In this document: positions 8,846-17,631 of the stretch, in pieces
How positions within the stretch are numbered: the stretch's first letter is position 1
Layout: every line of letters begins with the position of its first letter
Source of the DNA: Peteryoungia aggregata LMG 23059
Lineage (GTDB): Bacteria > Pseudomonadota > Alphaproteobacteria > Rhizobiales > Rhizobiaceae
Assembly (NCBI RefSeq): GCF_030814435.1
Contig: NZ_JAUSUW010000003.1
Location: forward strand, 248,001-312,000
Reading direction: 5' to 3'
DNA length: 64,000 bases
Position numbers and translations under genes: made by a program
Notes under the pieces: generated by a model
Told to the model about the DNA's origin: nothing
The model's database searches: none
Seen by the model: only the letters and a program-made list of their open reading frames with translations

Positions 8846-9832
8846 ATGGCTAGAGGGTTCGTGACGGCGGAAGAAGTGGCACGACGTGCCGGCGTCTCGC
8901 GTTCGGCGGTGTCACGAACATTTACGCCCGGCGGCAGCGTGTCCAAGGCCGTACGCAAGAAGGTGCTCAAAGCAGCACAGGAGCTGGGTTACCGGGTCAA
9001 CCGCCTCGCACAAGGGCTCAACAATGATCGCTCGAACCTGATTGGTGTGGTGGGAGCCAATCTCAGTTCGCCGTTCATCTCGAAACAGCTTGACGCCTTG
9101 AGCCTCGGCCTTCTCAGACGCGGCTCACAGTGTCTACTGCTGAATGCGGCCGATGCACGCAAGGATATCGCGCCGCTCATCGAACTCCTTTTCGAGTTTC
9201 GTGCTCAGGCAATTGTTGTCCTGTCCGGCGAACCACCGGCATCGATCATCGACGAATGCATCGCCAACGGCGTTCGTCTTGTCCTGATCAATCAGAGCAT
9301 GGACCGGACTGACACCAACATCGTTCTGAGCGACGACTCCCACGGCGCCGATCTTGCGGCGCTGCGCTTGCGGGCGGCAAAATGCCGAAAAGTCGCCGTT
9401 GTCACCAGCGGCAGCCAGACACCGGCACAGATGCGACGGGCCAACGCCTTCACAAAACGCATGATTGCGGAAGATATCGAGGTTGTTTCCTGGTCAGACG
9501 GGCCGACCACTTACGAGACAGGATACCGGGCCGGCTGCGAGCTGTTGAAGGACAACGGGATCGATGGTGCCTTTTGCGTCACCGATCTCCTGGCGCTCGG
9601 CTTTCTGGACGCTGCCCGGCTGGAAATGAACCGCCGCGTACCACAGGATCTCTCTATTGTCGGTTTCGACGACATCCCGCAGGCAAGCTGGAAAAGCTAC
9701 CAGTTGACGACCATTGCACAGTCATTCGAAGCACTGACGGAAAAGGTGCTTGCGGCTCTCGACAGCGACGAACCGGAAATAAGGCTGCAAGTGGTGCCCG
9801 TCAGCATGATTGAGCGGACCACCGCTCGTTAG
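8846..9832 (+). CDS. LacI family transcriptional regulator
   Basis: A 328-residue DNA-binding regulator. Residues 5-30 (VTAEEVARRAGVSRSAVSRTF) form the LacI helix-turn-helix, followed by the hinge helix (KAAQELGYRVN) and a periplasmic-binding-protein-like effector domain from about residue 60. The C-terminal VGFDDIP motif is typical of the family. GAGGGG precedes the ATG. It is divergent from the ABC operon and converges on the Na/Pi transporter gene. Matching palindromes in front of both operons suggest it controls both. The inducer is presumably the transported solute or its product. That is inference. Confidence 0.9.
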   Translation: MARGFVTAEEVARRAGVSRSAVSRTFTPGGSVSKAVRKKVLKAAQELGYRVNRLAQGLNNDRSNLIGVVGANLSSPFISKQLDALSLGLLRRGSQCLLLNAADARKDIAPLIELLFEFRAQAIVVLSGEPPASIIDECIANGVRLVLINQSMDRTDTNIVLSDDSHGADLAALRLRAAKCRKVAVVTSGSQTPAQMRRANAFTKRMIAEDIEVVSWSDGPTTYETGYRAGCELLKDNGIDGAFCVTDLLALGFLDAARLEMNRRVPQDLSIVGFDDIPQASWKSYQLTTIAQSFEALTEKVLAALDSDEPEIRLQVVPVSMIERTTAR

Positions 9833-9897
9833 GCGCGATACCCTCTCCTATTGAAACACAAGCAATGCCGGCGTGTCACTGCTCAATTCATGGGGCG

Positions 9898-11541
9898 TCA
9901 GGTCACCTGCCGGATGCGGCTGTCATTCAAAAGGCCGCTGTCACTGAGGATGGGAAGCGCAACCGACGCGATATGGGCATTGATCCTTTTCAGGTCGCGC
10001 AGCAGATCGAGATGCAGTGAACTGGTCTGGATGCTGTCCGAGCGCCCATCGCGCAAGCGCTGCAGGTGACGTGCTGCCGACTGTTTTTCCAAGCGCCGCA
10101 CATCTTCCTTCACTTCCACGAGGCGACGGGCCAGCTCACAATTCTTTGTGGCGAACACTGACTGGGCCATGCGCAGATTTTCGAGCGTGATCGCAAACAG
10201 CCGCTGCAGTTCGTCTTGGCCGTCCTTCGAGAACTCAAGTCCCAAAGCCACCTTCTTCGCAATTTCCGGTCGGATGCCCTTCTCGATAATGTCGCCAATG
10301 TGCTCCAGATTGATGGCATACTCCACGATATCCATTGATCGGCGATAGTCCTGTTCGCTCAAGTCCTGCTGGCCGATCCTGGAAACGAAAACCTTGATTT
10401 CATGTTGAATACGATCGACGCGCCCTTCAAGCGCACTGATATTGCTCAACTGTGAGACGTCGTTGCCTCGCATGGCGTCGCAAGCCTGGCGCAGCATGCT
10501 CTCGATCAGATCGCCAACCAGCATGACCTCGCGACTGGCACCTGCCAGCGCTGCGACCGGTTGATCCAGATCGTGGACGTCAAGAAAGCTGCGCTGGCCA
10601 TCCAGCGGCTTCAGGTCGGGCAGAATCGCAGCAGTCAGCTTCAAGAGGAGTGGAGCGAGCGGCCAGGCAATGAGGACGACAGCAATGTTGAAGAGAAGAT
10701 GGGCATCAACGGCCAGCTGCTGATGGGAAAAATAGGGAAGCTCAAGCAGCCGCGCCGCAGAACCGGCTAGCGGCATTGCAAATGCGCAGCCAACGGCCCG
10801 GATGATAAGATTGCCAAGCGTTACGCGCCGAGCCGCAATCGAGGCTTTCATCGTGGCAAGGACGGGTGGGACAGCGCCACCCAGGTTTGCGCCAAGAACC
10901 AGTACGATCACTAAGCCGGAATCGATGCCGCCGCTTGCCGCCAGCGACAGGATCAACACGACCACGGCAAGGCTTGAGGAAGCAAGCACGGCAAGGCCCG
11001 CCGAGAACAGGAGCGCGACGGGCCAAGCGTCACCCAGCATGGTGATGAACAGATTGAGCGCTGGAGACTGGCGGATCGGATCGGTCGCGGCCGACAAAAG
11101 ATGCAACGACAAGAGCATCAGTCCAACGCCAACCAGCGCCGTTCCAGCTCCCTGTTTTGCCGTAGATGCCGTTCGCAACAGAACAACGCCGCCGAGGATG
11201 AGCAAAGGAGATAACCAGCCAAGTCCAAACGCGACGATCCAGGCTGTGACCGCCGTACCGACATTGGCGCCGAGCATGACGATTTGCGCCATGGCCGGCA
11301 CAATCATATCTCTCTCCACAAAAGAGGCGACCATCAGGGCCGTCGCCGTGGAGCTTTGCAGTGCAATAGTGGAGAGGAAGCCTGTAACGAGCGATCTGGG
11401 GCCGCTTCGAGTCCCGGCGGCGAGGCCGGATCGCAACCTTGGACCGAGCGCGCGCGTCATCCCCTCCTTGATCTGGCGAAGACCGAAAAGAAGCAGAGCG
11501 ACAGCGCCGAACAGGTTGATGCCGACTATGGCAGATTCCAT
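9898..11541 (-). CDS. Na/Pi cotransporter family protein with PhoU-like C-terminal domain
   Basis: A 547-residue membrane protein of the NptA/YjbB type. The N-terminal about 310 residues carry the two inverted membrane repeats of Na/Pi cotransporters; the first has the QSSTAT motif (from residue 62) followed by GANVGT, and the second has a degenerate SSSLAV with GANLGG. The C-terminal about 200 residues are helical and PhoU-like. Family members import phosphate with Na+, or in YjbB's case let phosphate leave the cell. It is the last gene of a leftward operon of phosphatases, 19 bases after the phosphoesterase. A role in disposing of or balancing phosphate released in the cytoplasm fits well. 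Direction of transport is not visible. GAGGTGAG precedes the ATG. Confidence 0.85.
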   Translation of the reverse strand: MESAIVGINLFGAVALLLFGLRQIKEGMTRALGPRLRSGLAAGTRSGPRSLVTGFLSTIALQSSTATALMVASFVERDMIVPAMAQIVMLGANVGTAVTAWIVAFGLGWLSPLLILGGVVLLRTASTAKQGAGTALVGVGLMLLSLHLLSAATDPIRQSPALNLFITMLGDAWPVALLFSAGLAVLASSSLAVVVLILSLAASGGIDSGLVIVLVLGANLGGAVPPVLATMKASIAARRVTLGNLIIRAVGCAFAMPLAGSAARLLELPYFSHQQLAVDAHLLFNIAVVLIAWPLAPLLLKLTAAILPDLKPLDGQRSFLDVHDLDQPVAALAGASREVMLVGDLIESMLRQACDAMRGNDVSQLSNISALEGRVDRIQHEIKVFVSRIGQQDLSEQDYRRSMDIVEYAINLEHIGDIIEKGIRPEIAKKVALGLEFSKDGQDELQRLFAITLENLRMAQSVFATKNCELARRLVEVKEDVRRLEKQSAARHLQRLRDGRSDSIQTSSLHLDLLRDLKRINAHIASVALPILSDSGLLNDSRIRQVT

Positions 11542-11560
11542 CTACTCACCTCATGGTCAG

Positions 11561-13252
11561 TCAAGCCGGCACGGAATCGCCCTGCGTCGGCATGCGAAGC
11601 GTCAAACTTGGTGAACCGCCCTCGGCACGATCGAGGAAAAGGCCGAGAGCAGCGAAGAAAATTTCGAGAAAGCTTTGAACGGAGCCGTCATGCCTGTTGG
11701 CGTCGCGACCAAAGTTTGACGCCAATAAACGATAGAGCTTGAGCCTTTGCGGTTCGATATGCGGCAAGGAGAGCCAGGCTCCCTGCCGCAGGCAGTACCA
11801 GTCGGCTATCAAGTCCAGCATGGAAAGCTCTGCCGCGCCCTCATAGTCGCTGCTCTTGGCATCCTTTGTCGCAAGGAATTGGGCAATCACATCGAGCACG
11901 GTTTTGTCGCGGATCACGTCGACAATTCTTGCAGGCCACTCCTTGGCGAAATATCGATGGCGAACGAGCGCTCGCTTATGCTGCTTCAGGAAATTCCCGT
12001 AATTGACCGCACTGAAGGCCGGGTCTCTCGCCTCCCCGCTGATTTCGGCTTCCTTTAGATAGCTCTGCACCAATCGCGTGTTGATTGGCAGGCCGGACAT
12101 CTCCACGGTGTCCACCTGAATGTTCTGGCCCGTGGCACGCACGACCTTGAAAGCCGGAGGAAAGGCGACGAGTGACGGGACAGCAATATTGGTCAGGGGC
12201 GTCTGCTCTGTTCCCCGCTGCGTCAGGCCCTCCACGTGCAGGTGTCCGCTGAAGTGAACCGTGACGCCGGCAGCTCTCAGAGCGTCTTCCACTGCCTCGC
12301 CGGGCGTACGACGGACGACATTGGTCTCGCCAAACAGCAAGCTCTCGGCGCGGCTTGCGCCATCAAACGGATCGAGCGCCGGATAATGAGAGAAGGCGAG
12401 CAGTGTTTTATCTTGGCGTCTCGCCCTGCGGCTCACATCCGCGATCCAGTCGAGAATGAAGCCCTTGGTCCGCAGCATCGCGTTCCAGCCCCCGGATGTG
12501 CTGTCGATAAACGCCGCCTCTTCCCCATCGACGAAATTTCCGCCCAGAGGCTCGAAGACATTGGCGTCGATCATCAAAAGCCAAAGCCCGGCGACCGGCT
12601 CCACGAGATAGGACGCATCCATCAGCTGGTAACGATTGCGCCCGTCGGGTGAAGCAACCCAGTATCTCCGGTCTGCATCAGCATCGCTTGCACCGAAAGG
12701 TGTTTCCCAATGCAGATATTGGGGGCGTCGGAAATAGCCGAACTCCCCCATTGGTCTCAGCCCAACCGGATAGCCCTCGCAATACATCTCTTCGCTGACG
12801 ACGACAGCGTCACGGCGAAGTGCCGGATCGCTGGTCACTGACAGCGGCCTCCCCTCGGTGGCGAGAAACTCCTTCTTATGATGCCGCCCCTGCGGACCGA
12901 AAACATCGTGATTGCCCGGCAAGGCATAGAAGGCCGTTCCATGCGACTGCGAATGCGCCGTCAAAATCCGCCTGAGGCTTTCCGTGGTGGTCCGCTGACC
13001 GTCGTCCGTGTAGTCCCCAAGCAGCACGACATGGCGAATGCCGCGTTCGGCCACCTGATCGAGCGCCGCGAGCAACGTGTCAGCACTTTCGTTGAAGACG
13101 CGCGTGGACTGGCGCGTATCCGACCAGCTGCGCATCGTCAGCCGTTGTCCATCGACCTCGACACCGGCAAAGCCGAAATCAGCCTTGGTGTCATGGAAGT
13201 GGGCATCAGCGATGACCGCAATCTCTAAGGAGCCGTGCAACGAGATGTTCAA
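11561..13252 (-). CDS. Calcineurin-like metallophosphoesterase
   Basis: About 563 residues. The binuclear-metal motifs appear in order: DAHFHD (D-x-H type), GDYTDDG, GNHD, FSHYPAL and FSGHLHVEG (GHxH type). The C-terminal about 200 residues have no recognised domain. There is no signal peptide. The reading frame can begin at GTG 13285 or TTG 13252. I prefer TTG because GGAGG lies 5 bases upstream and the codon overlaps the preceding stop as TTGA, a coupled arrangement; the GTG has no ribosome site. It probably hydrolyses a phosphomonoester or phosphodiester delivered by the transporter of this locus. The substrate is not known. Confidence 0.8.
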   Translation of the reverse strand: MNISLHGSLEIAVIADAHFHDTKADFGFAGVEVDGQRLTMRSWSDTRQSTRVFNESADTLLAALDQVAERGIRHVVLLGDYTDDGQRTTTESLRRILTAHSQSHGTAFYALPGNHDVFGPQGRHHKKEFLATEGRPLSVTSDPALRRDAVVVSEEMYCEGYPVGLRPMGEFGYFRRPQYLHWETPFGASDADADRRYWVASPDGRNRYQLMDASYLVEPVAGLWLLMIDANVFEPLGGNFVDGEEAAFIDSTSGGWNAMLRTKGFILDWIADVSRRARRQDKTLLAFSHYPALDPFDGASRAESLLFGETNVVRRTPGEAVEDALRAAGVTVHFSGHLHVEGLTQRGTEQTPLTNIAVPSLVAFPPAFKVVRATGQNIQVDTVEMSGLPINTRLVQSYLKEAEISGEARDPAFSAVNYGNFLKQHKRALVRHRYFAKEWPARIVDVIRDKTVLDVIAQFLATKDAKSSDYEGAAELSMLDLIADWYCLRQGAWLSLPHIEPQRLKLYRLLASNFGRDANRHDGSVQSFLEIFFAALGLFLDRAEGGSPSLTLRMPTQGDSVPA

Positions 13253-13848
13253 GCCTCCCTCCGGCCCTCGACAAGATCGATCCACTCAGACGCACGCCGG
13301 GCGGCTTCATAGAGACTTGGCTTCGGCGTCTCAAACCACTCATCGGGCCTCAGCTCTCTCTTCTCACGGATATCGGCGACGGCATCATCCAAGGTCGGAT
13401 AGCGATCCGGCTGTTGCTTGTGCAAGAACAGCGCCACCAGCGACACGGACCTGCTGCGACCGCTGCGGCAGTTGACAAGGATGTTGCCGCCATCGGCGAA
13501 GGGATAGGTCGCCCTCTTTGGCATCGCCTGACGCAGCGCGCCGTCAAGAATGTAGTAGGCCCCCAGCATCATCGTGTCGGGGCTGCCTTCTCCGTCAATT
13601 AGGCCGAGCTTGTAGTAGCGAATATCGCCGTAGCCGGTGGCGCGCAGGTCACCCTCGTCAACGCCTCCACTCACGAGATTGATGTCGAGGTTGACGGCAC
13701 AGTTCACGACGGTGGTGATGCCATGGGCCCGCAGCAATCCGATGTCGCTGGCCCCATCGCTGCCTCCAATATAAAGCGTTGACTTGTATGGGCCGAGATC
13801 TTCAGCAATCTTGCTGATTGCGGGCCGAGCATAAACCGGTCCATCCAT
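13249..13848 (-). CDS. Dual-specificity / tyrosine-type phosphatase family protein (paralogue)
   Basis: A 199-residue cytoplasmic cysteine phosphatase with CX5R at Cys127-Arg133 (NCRSGRSRS), the ITTVVNCAVNLDIN block near residue 45 and LIDGEG near residue 84. It closely resembles the 237-residue protein at 148-861, and as there it directly follows an inositol-monophosphatase-like gene. GAGGAG precedes the ATG. It is the second gene of the leftward phosphatase operon and overlaps the phosphoesterase gene by four bases (TTGA) if the TTG start is used there. Confidence 0.8.
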   Translation of the reverse strand: MDGPVYARPAISKIAEDLGPYKSTLYIGGSDGASDIGLLRAHGITTVVNCAVNLDINLVSGGVDEGDLRATGYGDIRYYKLGLIDGEGSPDTMMLGAYYILDGALRQAMPKRATYPFADGGNILVNCRSGRSRSVSLVALFLHKQQPDRYPTLDDAVADIREKRELRPDEWFETPKPSLYEAARRASEWIDLVEGRREA

Positions 13849-13899
13849 GGTGAAGCTCTCCTCTTTACAACTGAACTGCCATAGCTCGTTCGCGGTTGA

Positions 13900-14754
13900 T
13901 CAAGCGACCGAAGTCACCCTGTGTTCTGTTGTCCCATCACCGACGCCATCGAGTGCGGCCAGCGGGATTTTCGACGCTCTGCTGACTCCGGCAGAAATGC
14001 CCCTGGCAGCAGCCAGGACGGCCCCACCTTCGCGCAGGCTACCGATTTCCAGGAATGGGCATACATCGCCGCCAGCCTCGCTGACCAGCAACAGACCGGC
14101 AAGGCAATCCCAGGAATTCATGTGCAACTCGATATAGCCGTCGGAGCGGCCATCGGCGACATAGGCAAGAGCAAGCGCCCCAGAACCACCGCGACGGACG
14201 TTGGTCCCCATGTCGAGCAGATTCTTCACGACACCGAGATAGACGTCGTTTGCAACACGCGTCGACCAACCCATTTCGATGGAAGCGGAATCAAAGCGCT
14301 GCGTTGCCGCAGTGGAGATAGCCTTGCCATTCAGCGTCGCGCCATATCCGCGACGGGCGAAATAGAGCTCCTCAAGAGCGGGATTGTAAATGGCGCCGAT
14401 CTCCGTTCGACCATTTTCAACATAGGCGATCGAAATGCAGAAATGCGGTATCCCGCGCGCGAAATTCGCCGTGCCATCGACGGGGTCTACGACCCAGACC
14501 TTCGAGCCAATTTCACCGCCGCCCTCTTCGCCAAACACTGTGTCATGCGGAAAATGATTCTGGATCGCTGCGCGAATATGCGCTTCGGACGCAGCATCGG
14601 TCTCGGTGAGAAAGTCCTGCGGCCCCTTCATCGAAAAGCTGCGTGTCGCCGTGCCTTGAAAGCCCTTCAGCACCAATTCGCCGGCCGAGCGGCTGACCGC
14701 GCGGCAAAGATCGGCGCGAGCCTCAAGCGTATCGGCATATTGGAAACCTTCCAT
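13900..14754 (-). CDS. Inositol monophosphatase family protein (paralogue)
   Basis: A 284-residue enzyme of the Mg-dependent monophosphatase superfamily with GEEGG (75-79), DPVDGT (90-95) and Trp215-Asp216 (NSWDCLAG). The frame extends to 14844, but that part covers two operator palindromes, so the ATG at 14754 with a GGTGG ribosome site is the better start. It is the first gene of the phosphatase operon. It differs clearly from the paralogue at 861-1763, so the two may act on different stereoisomers or positions of a substrate. That is inference. Confidence 0.85.
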   Translation of the reverse strand: MEGFQYADTLEARADLCRAVSRSAGELVLKGFQGTATRSFSMKGPQDFLTETDAASEAHIRAAIQNHFPHDTVFGEEGGGEIGSKVWVVDPVDGTANFARGIPHFCISIAYVENGRTEIGAIYNPALEELYFARRGYGATLNGKAISTAATQRFDSASIEMGWSTRVANDVYLGVVKNLLDMGTNVRRGGSGALALAYVADGRSDGYIELHMNSWDCLAGLLLVSEAGGDVCPFLEIGSLREGGAVLAAARGISAGVSRASKIPLAALDGVGDGTTEHRVTSVA

Positions 14755-14775
14755 GAAACCACCATCAAATCGACT

Positions 14776-14789
14776 TGAACACGCGTTCA
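14776..14789. promoter_or_regulatory. Putative LacI-family operator O3
   Basis: TGAACACGCGTTCA matches the consensus shared with the sites in front of lacI. It lies 22 bases upstream of the chosen start of the monophosphatase gene, where a bound repressor would block transcription. Confidence 0.65.
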
Positions 14790-14793
14790 TAAT

Positions 14794-14807
14794 TGCACGC
14801 GTGTGCA
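14794..14807. promoter_or_regulatory. Putative LacI-family operator O4
   Basis: TGCACGCGTGTGCA is nearly a perfect palindrome and starts 18 bases after the start of O3. The tandem pair would hold two dimers or one tetramer of the regulator. Confidence 0.65.
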
Positions 14808-15120
14808 CTGCTTGCAAGGCGTTATTTAATCTACGCGAACCCAATATCAGCGGCGGGTGGCTTCCCAGTTCGCGCGACCTCCAGATAGCTCAGATATCGC
14901 TTTTACACCCCGGCGACGAAGACAGGAGGAATTGCAGATCAAAGTAAACGGTGTGCCGCTGGCACCTTGACTAGTTTGCTCAAAATTGGACGTGATCATT
15001 TGCCCGTCGCTCACGCTGGTGATATAGATGCACCATGGAATTTGTTCGCTCTTTCGCTGTGATTATTATCACCATTCATCGAGTGGTGGGCTAAGCACGT
15101 CATATTTCCAGACAAAGCAA

Positions 15121-15146
15121 CCCGCCGCGAGGCGGGTTTTGTTTTT
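15121..15146 (+). terminator. Intrinsic terminator without an obvious upstream gene
   Basis: CCCGCC, a GCGA tetraloop and GGCGGG, followed by TTTTGTTTTT. This is a textbook rho-independent terminator on the plus strand. No plus-strand protein gene ends before it in the preceding 5 kb, so it may close a small RNA starting in the spacer, or stop read-through into the next gene. Confidence 0.75.
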
Positions 15147-15173
15147 CCGCTCGCGGCCATTTTGGAGTCCAGA

Positions 15174-15569
15174 ATGTCCGACCATCCCTTGAAAGCCCTT
15201 ATCGAATCTGCAGACCGTTCCATATCGGCCAAAGACTTCGACGGCTTGATGCGATTTTACACCGATGATGCCACCTTAGTGGTCAAGGCAGGCATGTACG
15301 CCAAAGGCAAAGACCAGATCAGGAAAGCGTTCGAAGCAATCTCTGCTCATTTCCAAGGTAAATTGAAAGTCCGCCAAGGGCGGATGGAGGTGATCGAGGG
15401 CGGAGACACAGCGTTGGTCATCATGGAAACGTGGTTGGATGCCGTCGACGAAAGCGGCATTGCGACGTCGACGGTACGACGTGCCACCTATGTGTTTCGT
15501 AGAGACTCGTCTGGCACCTGGTTATGCGCTGTAGACAATTCCTACGGCACGGCTCTCCTCGATAGTTGA
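15174..15569 (+). CDS. NTF2-like / DUF4440 family protein
   Basis: A 131-residue protein of the SnoaL/NTF2-like fold: an N-terminal helix pair (LIESADRSISAKD), FYTDDATLV, GKDQIRKAFEAI and a final W-CAVDNSYG strand, as in SgcJ/DUF4440-type proteins. The ATG at 15174 has GGAG six bases upstream. A TTG four codons earlier is in frame but overlaps the ribosome site. It stands alone between a terminator and the IS66 element, and its C-terminus looks complete. Such proteins are small stress-linked or ketosteroid-isomerase-like enzymes. No catalytic role can be read here. Confidence 0.75.
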   Translation: MSDHPLKALIESADRSISAKDFDGLMRFYTDDATLVVKAGMYAKGKDQIRKAFEAISAHFQGKLKVRQGRMEVIEGGDTALVIMETWLDAVDESGIATSTVRRATYVFRRDSSGTWLCAVDNSYGTALLDS

Positions 15570-15627
15570 GAATGCCCCCGGCCCAGTGCCTACGTTGGGT
15601 CGGGGACAGCGTTCCGGTTGGCGCAAA

Positions 15628-17208
15628 TTACGTTGCCGCATACTTCCACGGCAACAGCTCGTCGATCCGGCTCTGCTTGTGGCAGCCGTTGACAATGGCG
15701 GTGAGCGTGGCAGTCAGGTAGGCCAAAGGATCAACCGAATTGAGCTTGCACGTTTCGATAAGCGAGGCGATGGTGCCCCAGTTCTCGGCTCCCGCGTCAT
15801 GTCCTGCAAAGAGTGCGTTCTTGCGATTGAGGGCTATCGGCCGGATGGTCCGCTCGACGGTATTGTTGTCGATCTCTATGCGTCCGTCGGTCAGGAAGAG
15901 CTTCAGGCCGTCCCAGTATTTGGCGATGTAGGCCAAAGCCTCGCCGAGCGGGGACTTCGTTGCGACGCGGGCGCGGTGATGGACAAGCCAGGACTGCATG
16001 TCGGCGACCAGTGGCGCTGACCGCTCCTGTCGCCCAGCCAAGCGAGCCTTCGGATCAAGGCCCCGAAGTTCGGCTTCGATGCGGTACAGTTCGCCGATGC
16101 GCTTGACGCCGTCCTCGGCAATCGGTGCTGCGCCGTTGCGGGTGATCTCCACCAGCTTGCACCGAGCATGGGCCCAACAATAGGCAAGCCGAATGTTTAG
16201 GCCAATTCGCTCTGGCGCGATCAGCCTGTTGTATCCGGCATATCCATCCATCTGCAGAATGCCGGAGAAACCGTGCAATATCCGTTCGGCATAAATGCCA
16301 CCGCGACCGGGAGCGTAGGTGAAGGCCACACCTGGTGGAGCGCCACCACCCCATGGGCGATCATCACGCGCGAGCGCCCAGAAGTATCCGGTCTTGGTTT
16401 TACGCGAGCCGGGATCGAGAACCGGGGCGCGGGTCTCGTCCATGAACAGCTTGGTCGAACGCTTCAGGTCTGCGACTAGCGCATCGAAGACGGGCCGCAG
16501 TTCGTACGCCGCCCGACCGACCCAGTCGGCGAGCGTGGAGCGGTCGAGATCAATGCCCTGACGGCTCATTATCTGGGCCTGGCGGTAAAGCGGAAGGTGA
16601 TCTGCATATTTGGAAACCAGCACATGGGCGACGGTTGCTTCCGTCGGTAGCCCGGCTTGGACAAGCCGTGCTGGAGCTGGAGCCTGAACGACACCGTCGG
16701 TACAGACACGGCAGGCATATTTGGGGCGACGGGTGACGATGACGCGGAACTGCGCCGGGACCACGTCCAGCCGCTCGGAGACATCCTCACCGATGCAATG
16801 CAGGCAACCTCCGCAGGCGCAGATGAAGCTTTCTCGCTCGATCACCTCCTCCACACGCGGAAGATGCTTTGGAAGGGAGCCGCGATTGATCGCGCGCCGC
16901 TTGGCAATCCTGTTTCCTGCAGGAGTGTCCGCCTCATCCTCGGCATGGATCACGGCCATGGCCGTCTCCAGGTCTTCGAGCGCCAGGTCGAATTGGTCAG
17001 GATCGGTCTTCTCGGATTTGCGCCCAAAGGCTGCCTGCTTGAATGCTGCGACCAGCTTCTCAAGCCGCTCGATCCGCTCATCTTTGCGGGTGATATGCTC
17101 GTCCTTGCTCGCAATCGCGACGTCCTTGGCCGCCTCGCGGGCCTGGGCCGCGATCAGCATCGCCTTCAGGGCGGCAACATCATCGGGAAGGTCGGCGGCA
17201 TCAAACAT
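15628..17208 (-). CDS. tnpC: IS66 family transposase TnpC
   Basis: A 526-residue transposase of normal length. After an N-terminal coiled region comes a zinc-binding segment (CACGGCLHC and CRVC) and then the DDE core: Asp in FMDETRAPVL, Asp in LQMDGYAGYN and Glu in NNTVERTIRP. It ends in the WKYAA stretch common in IS66 transposases. The frame is uninterrupted, so the element may still be active. It lies 69 bases after tnpB. Confidence 0.92.
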   Translation of the reverse strand: MFDAADLPDDVAALKAMLIAAQAREAAKDVAIASKDEHITRKDERIERLEKLVAAFKQAAFGRKSEKTDPDQFDLALEDLETAMAVIHAEDEADTPAGNRIAKRRAINRGSLPKHLPRVEEVIERESFICACGGCLHCIGEDVSERLDVVPAQFRVIVTRRPKYACRVCTDGVVQAPAPARLVQAGLPTEATVAHVLVSKYADHLPLYRQAQIMSRQGIDLDRSTLADWVGRAAYELRPVFDALVADLKRSTKLFMDETRAPVLDPGSRKTKTGYFWALARDDRPWGGGAPPGVAFTYAPGRGGIYAERILHGFSGILQMDGYAGYNRLIAPERIGLNIRLAYCWAHARCKLVEITRNGAAPIAEDGVKRIGELYRIEAELRGLDPKARLAGRQERSAPLVADMQSWLVHHRARVATKSPLGEALAYIAKYWDGLKLFLTDGRIEIDNNTVERTIRPIALNRKNALFAGHDAGAENWGTIASLIETCKLNSVDPLAYLTATLTAIVNGCHKQSRIDELLPWKYAAT

Positions 17209-17277
17209 GGCAGGAAGCTACCAAATCCGGAGCCGATTTGCCTCTGCAATTTGCACTGCTGAGTCATCGTGCCGCAG

Positions 17278-17631
17278 CTATTCGACGGCCTCTGGCGTTC
17301 TCGTTTGGACGGCATGAACCCGCCGCCAATCGAGGCCTGCGAACAGCGCTTCGAACTGGGCATGGGTCAGCGTCATCAGGCCATCCTTTATGCCGGGCCA
17401 CGTGAATGTGTGCTCTTCCAGCCTTTTGTAGGCCATGACGATCCCGGAGCCATCCCAGTAGATCAGCTTCAACCGGTCCGCCTTGCGGGACCGGAACACG
17501 AAGACGGTTCCGGTGAACGGGTCCTTGTGCAGCTCGTTCTTCACCAGCGCCGCCAATCCATCATGACCCTTGCGGAAGTCGACTGGTTTGGTCGCTACCA
17601 TGATCCGCACACGGTGCGATGGAAAGATCAT
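17278..17631 (-). CDS. tnpB: IS66 family accessory protein TnpB (Orf2)
   Basis: A 117-residue IS66 Orf2 protein with the diagnostic VATKPVDFRKGHDGLAALV and GTVFVFRSRKADRLKLIYWD segments and the FTWPG strand near the end. It overlaps the tnpA stop by ATGA. The protein is needed for efficient IS66 transposition. Its biochemical role is not known. Confidence 0.92.
   Translation of the reverse strand: MIFPSHRVRIMVATKPVDFRKGHDGLAALVKNELHKDPFTGTVFVFRSRKADRLKLIYWDGSGIVMAYKRLEEHTFTWPGIKDGLMTLTHAQFEALFAGLDWRRVHAVQTRTPEAVE

Larger units (their letters stand above)
14755..15173. promoter_or_regulatory. Promoter region of phosphatase operon and spacer to next gene
   Basis: A 419-bp spacer. Its left end carries two operator palindromes for the leftward operon. 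Its right end has a terminator hairpin (15121-15146) that does not belong to any gene I can see. I find no convincing protein gene in between. Confidence 0.5.
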
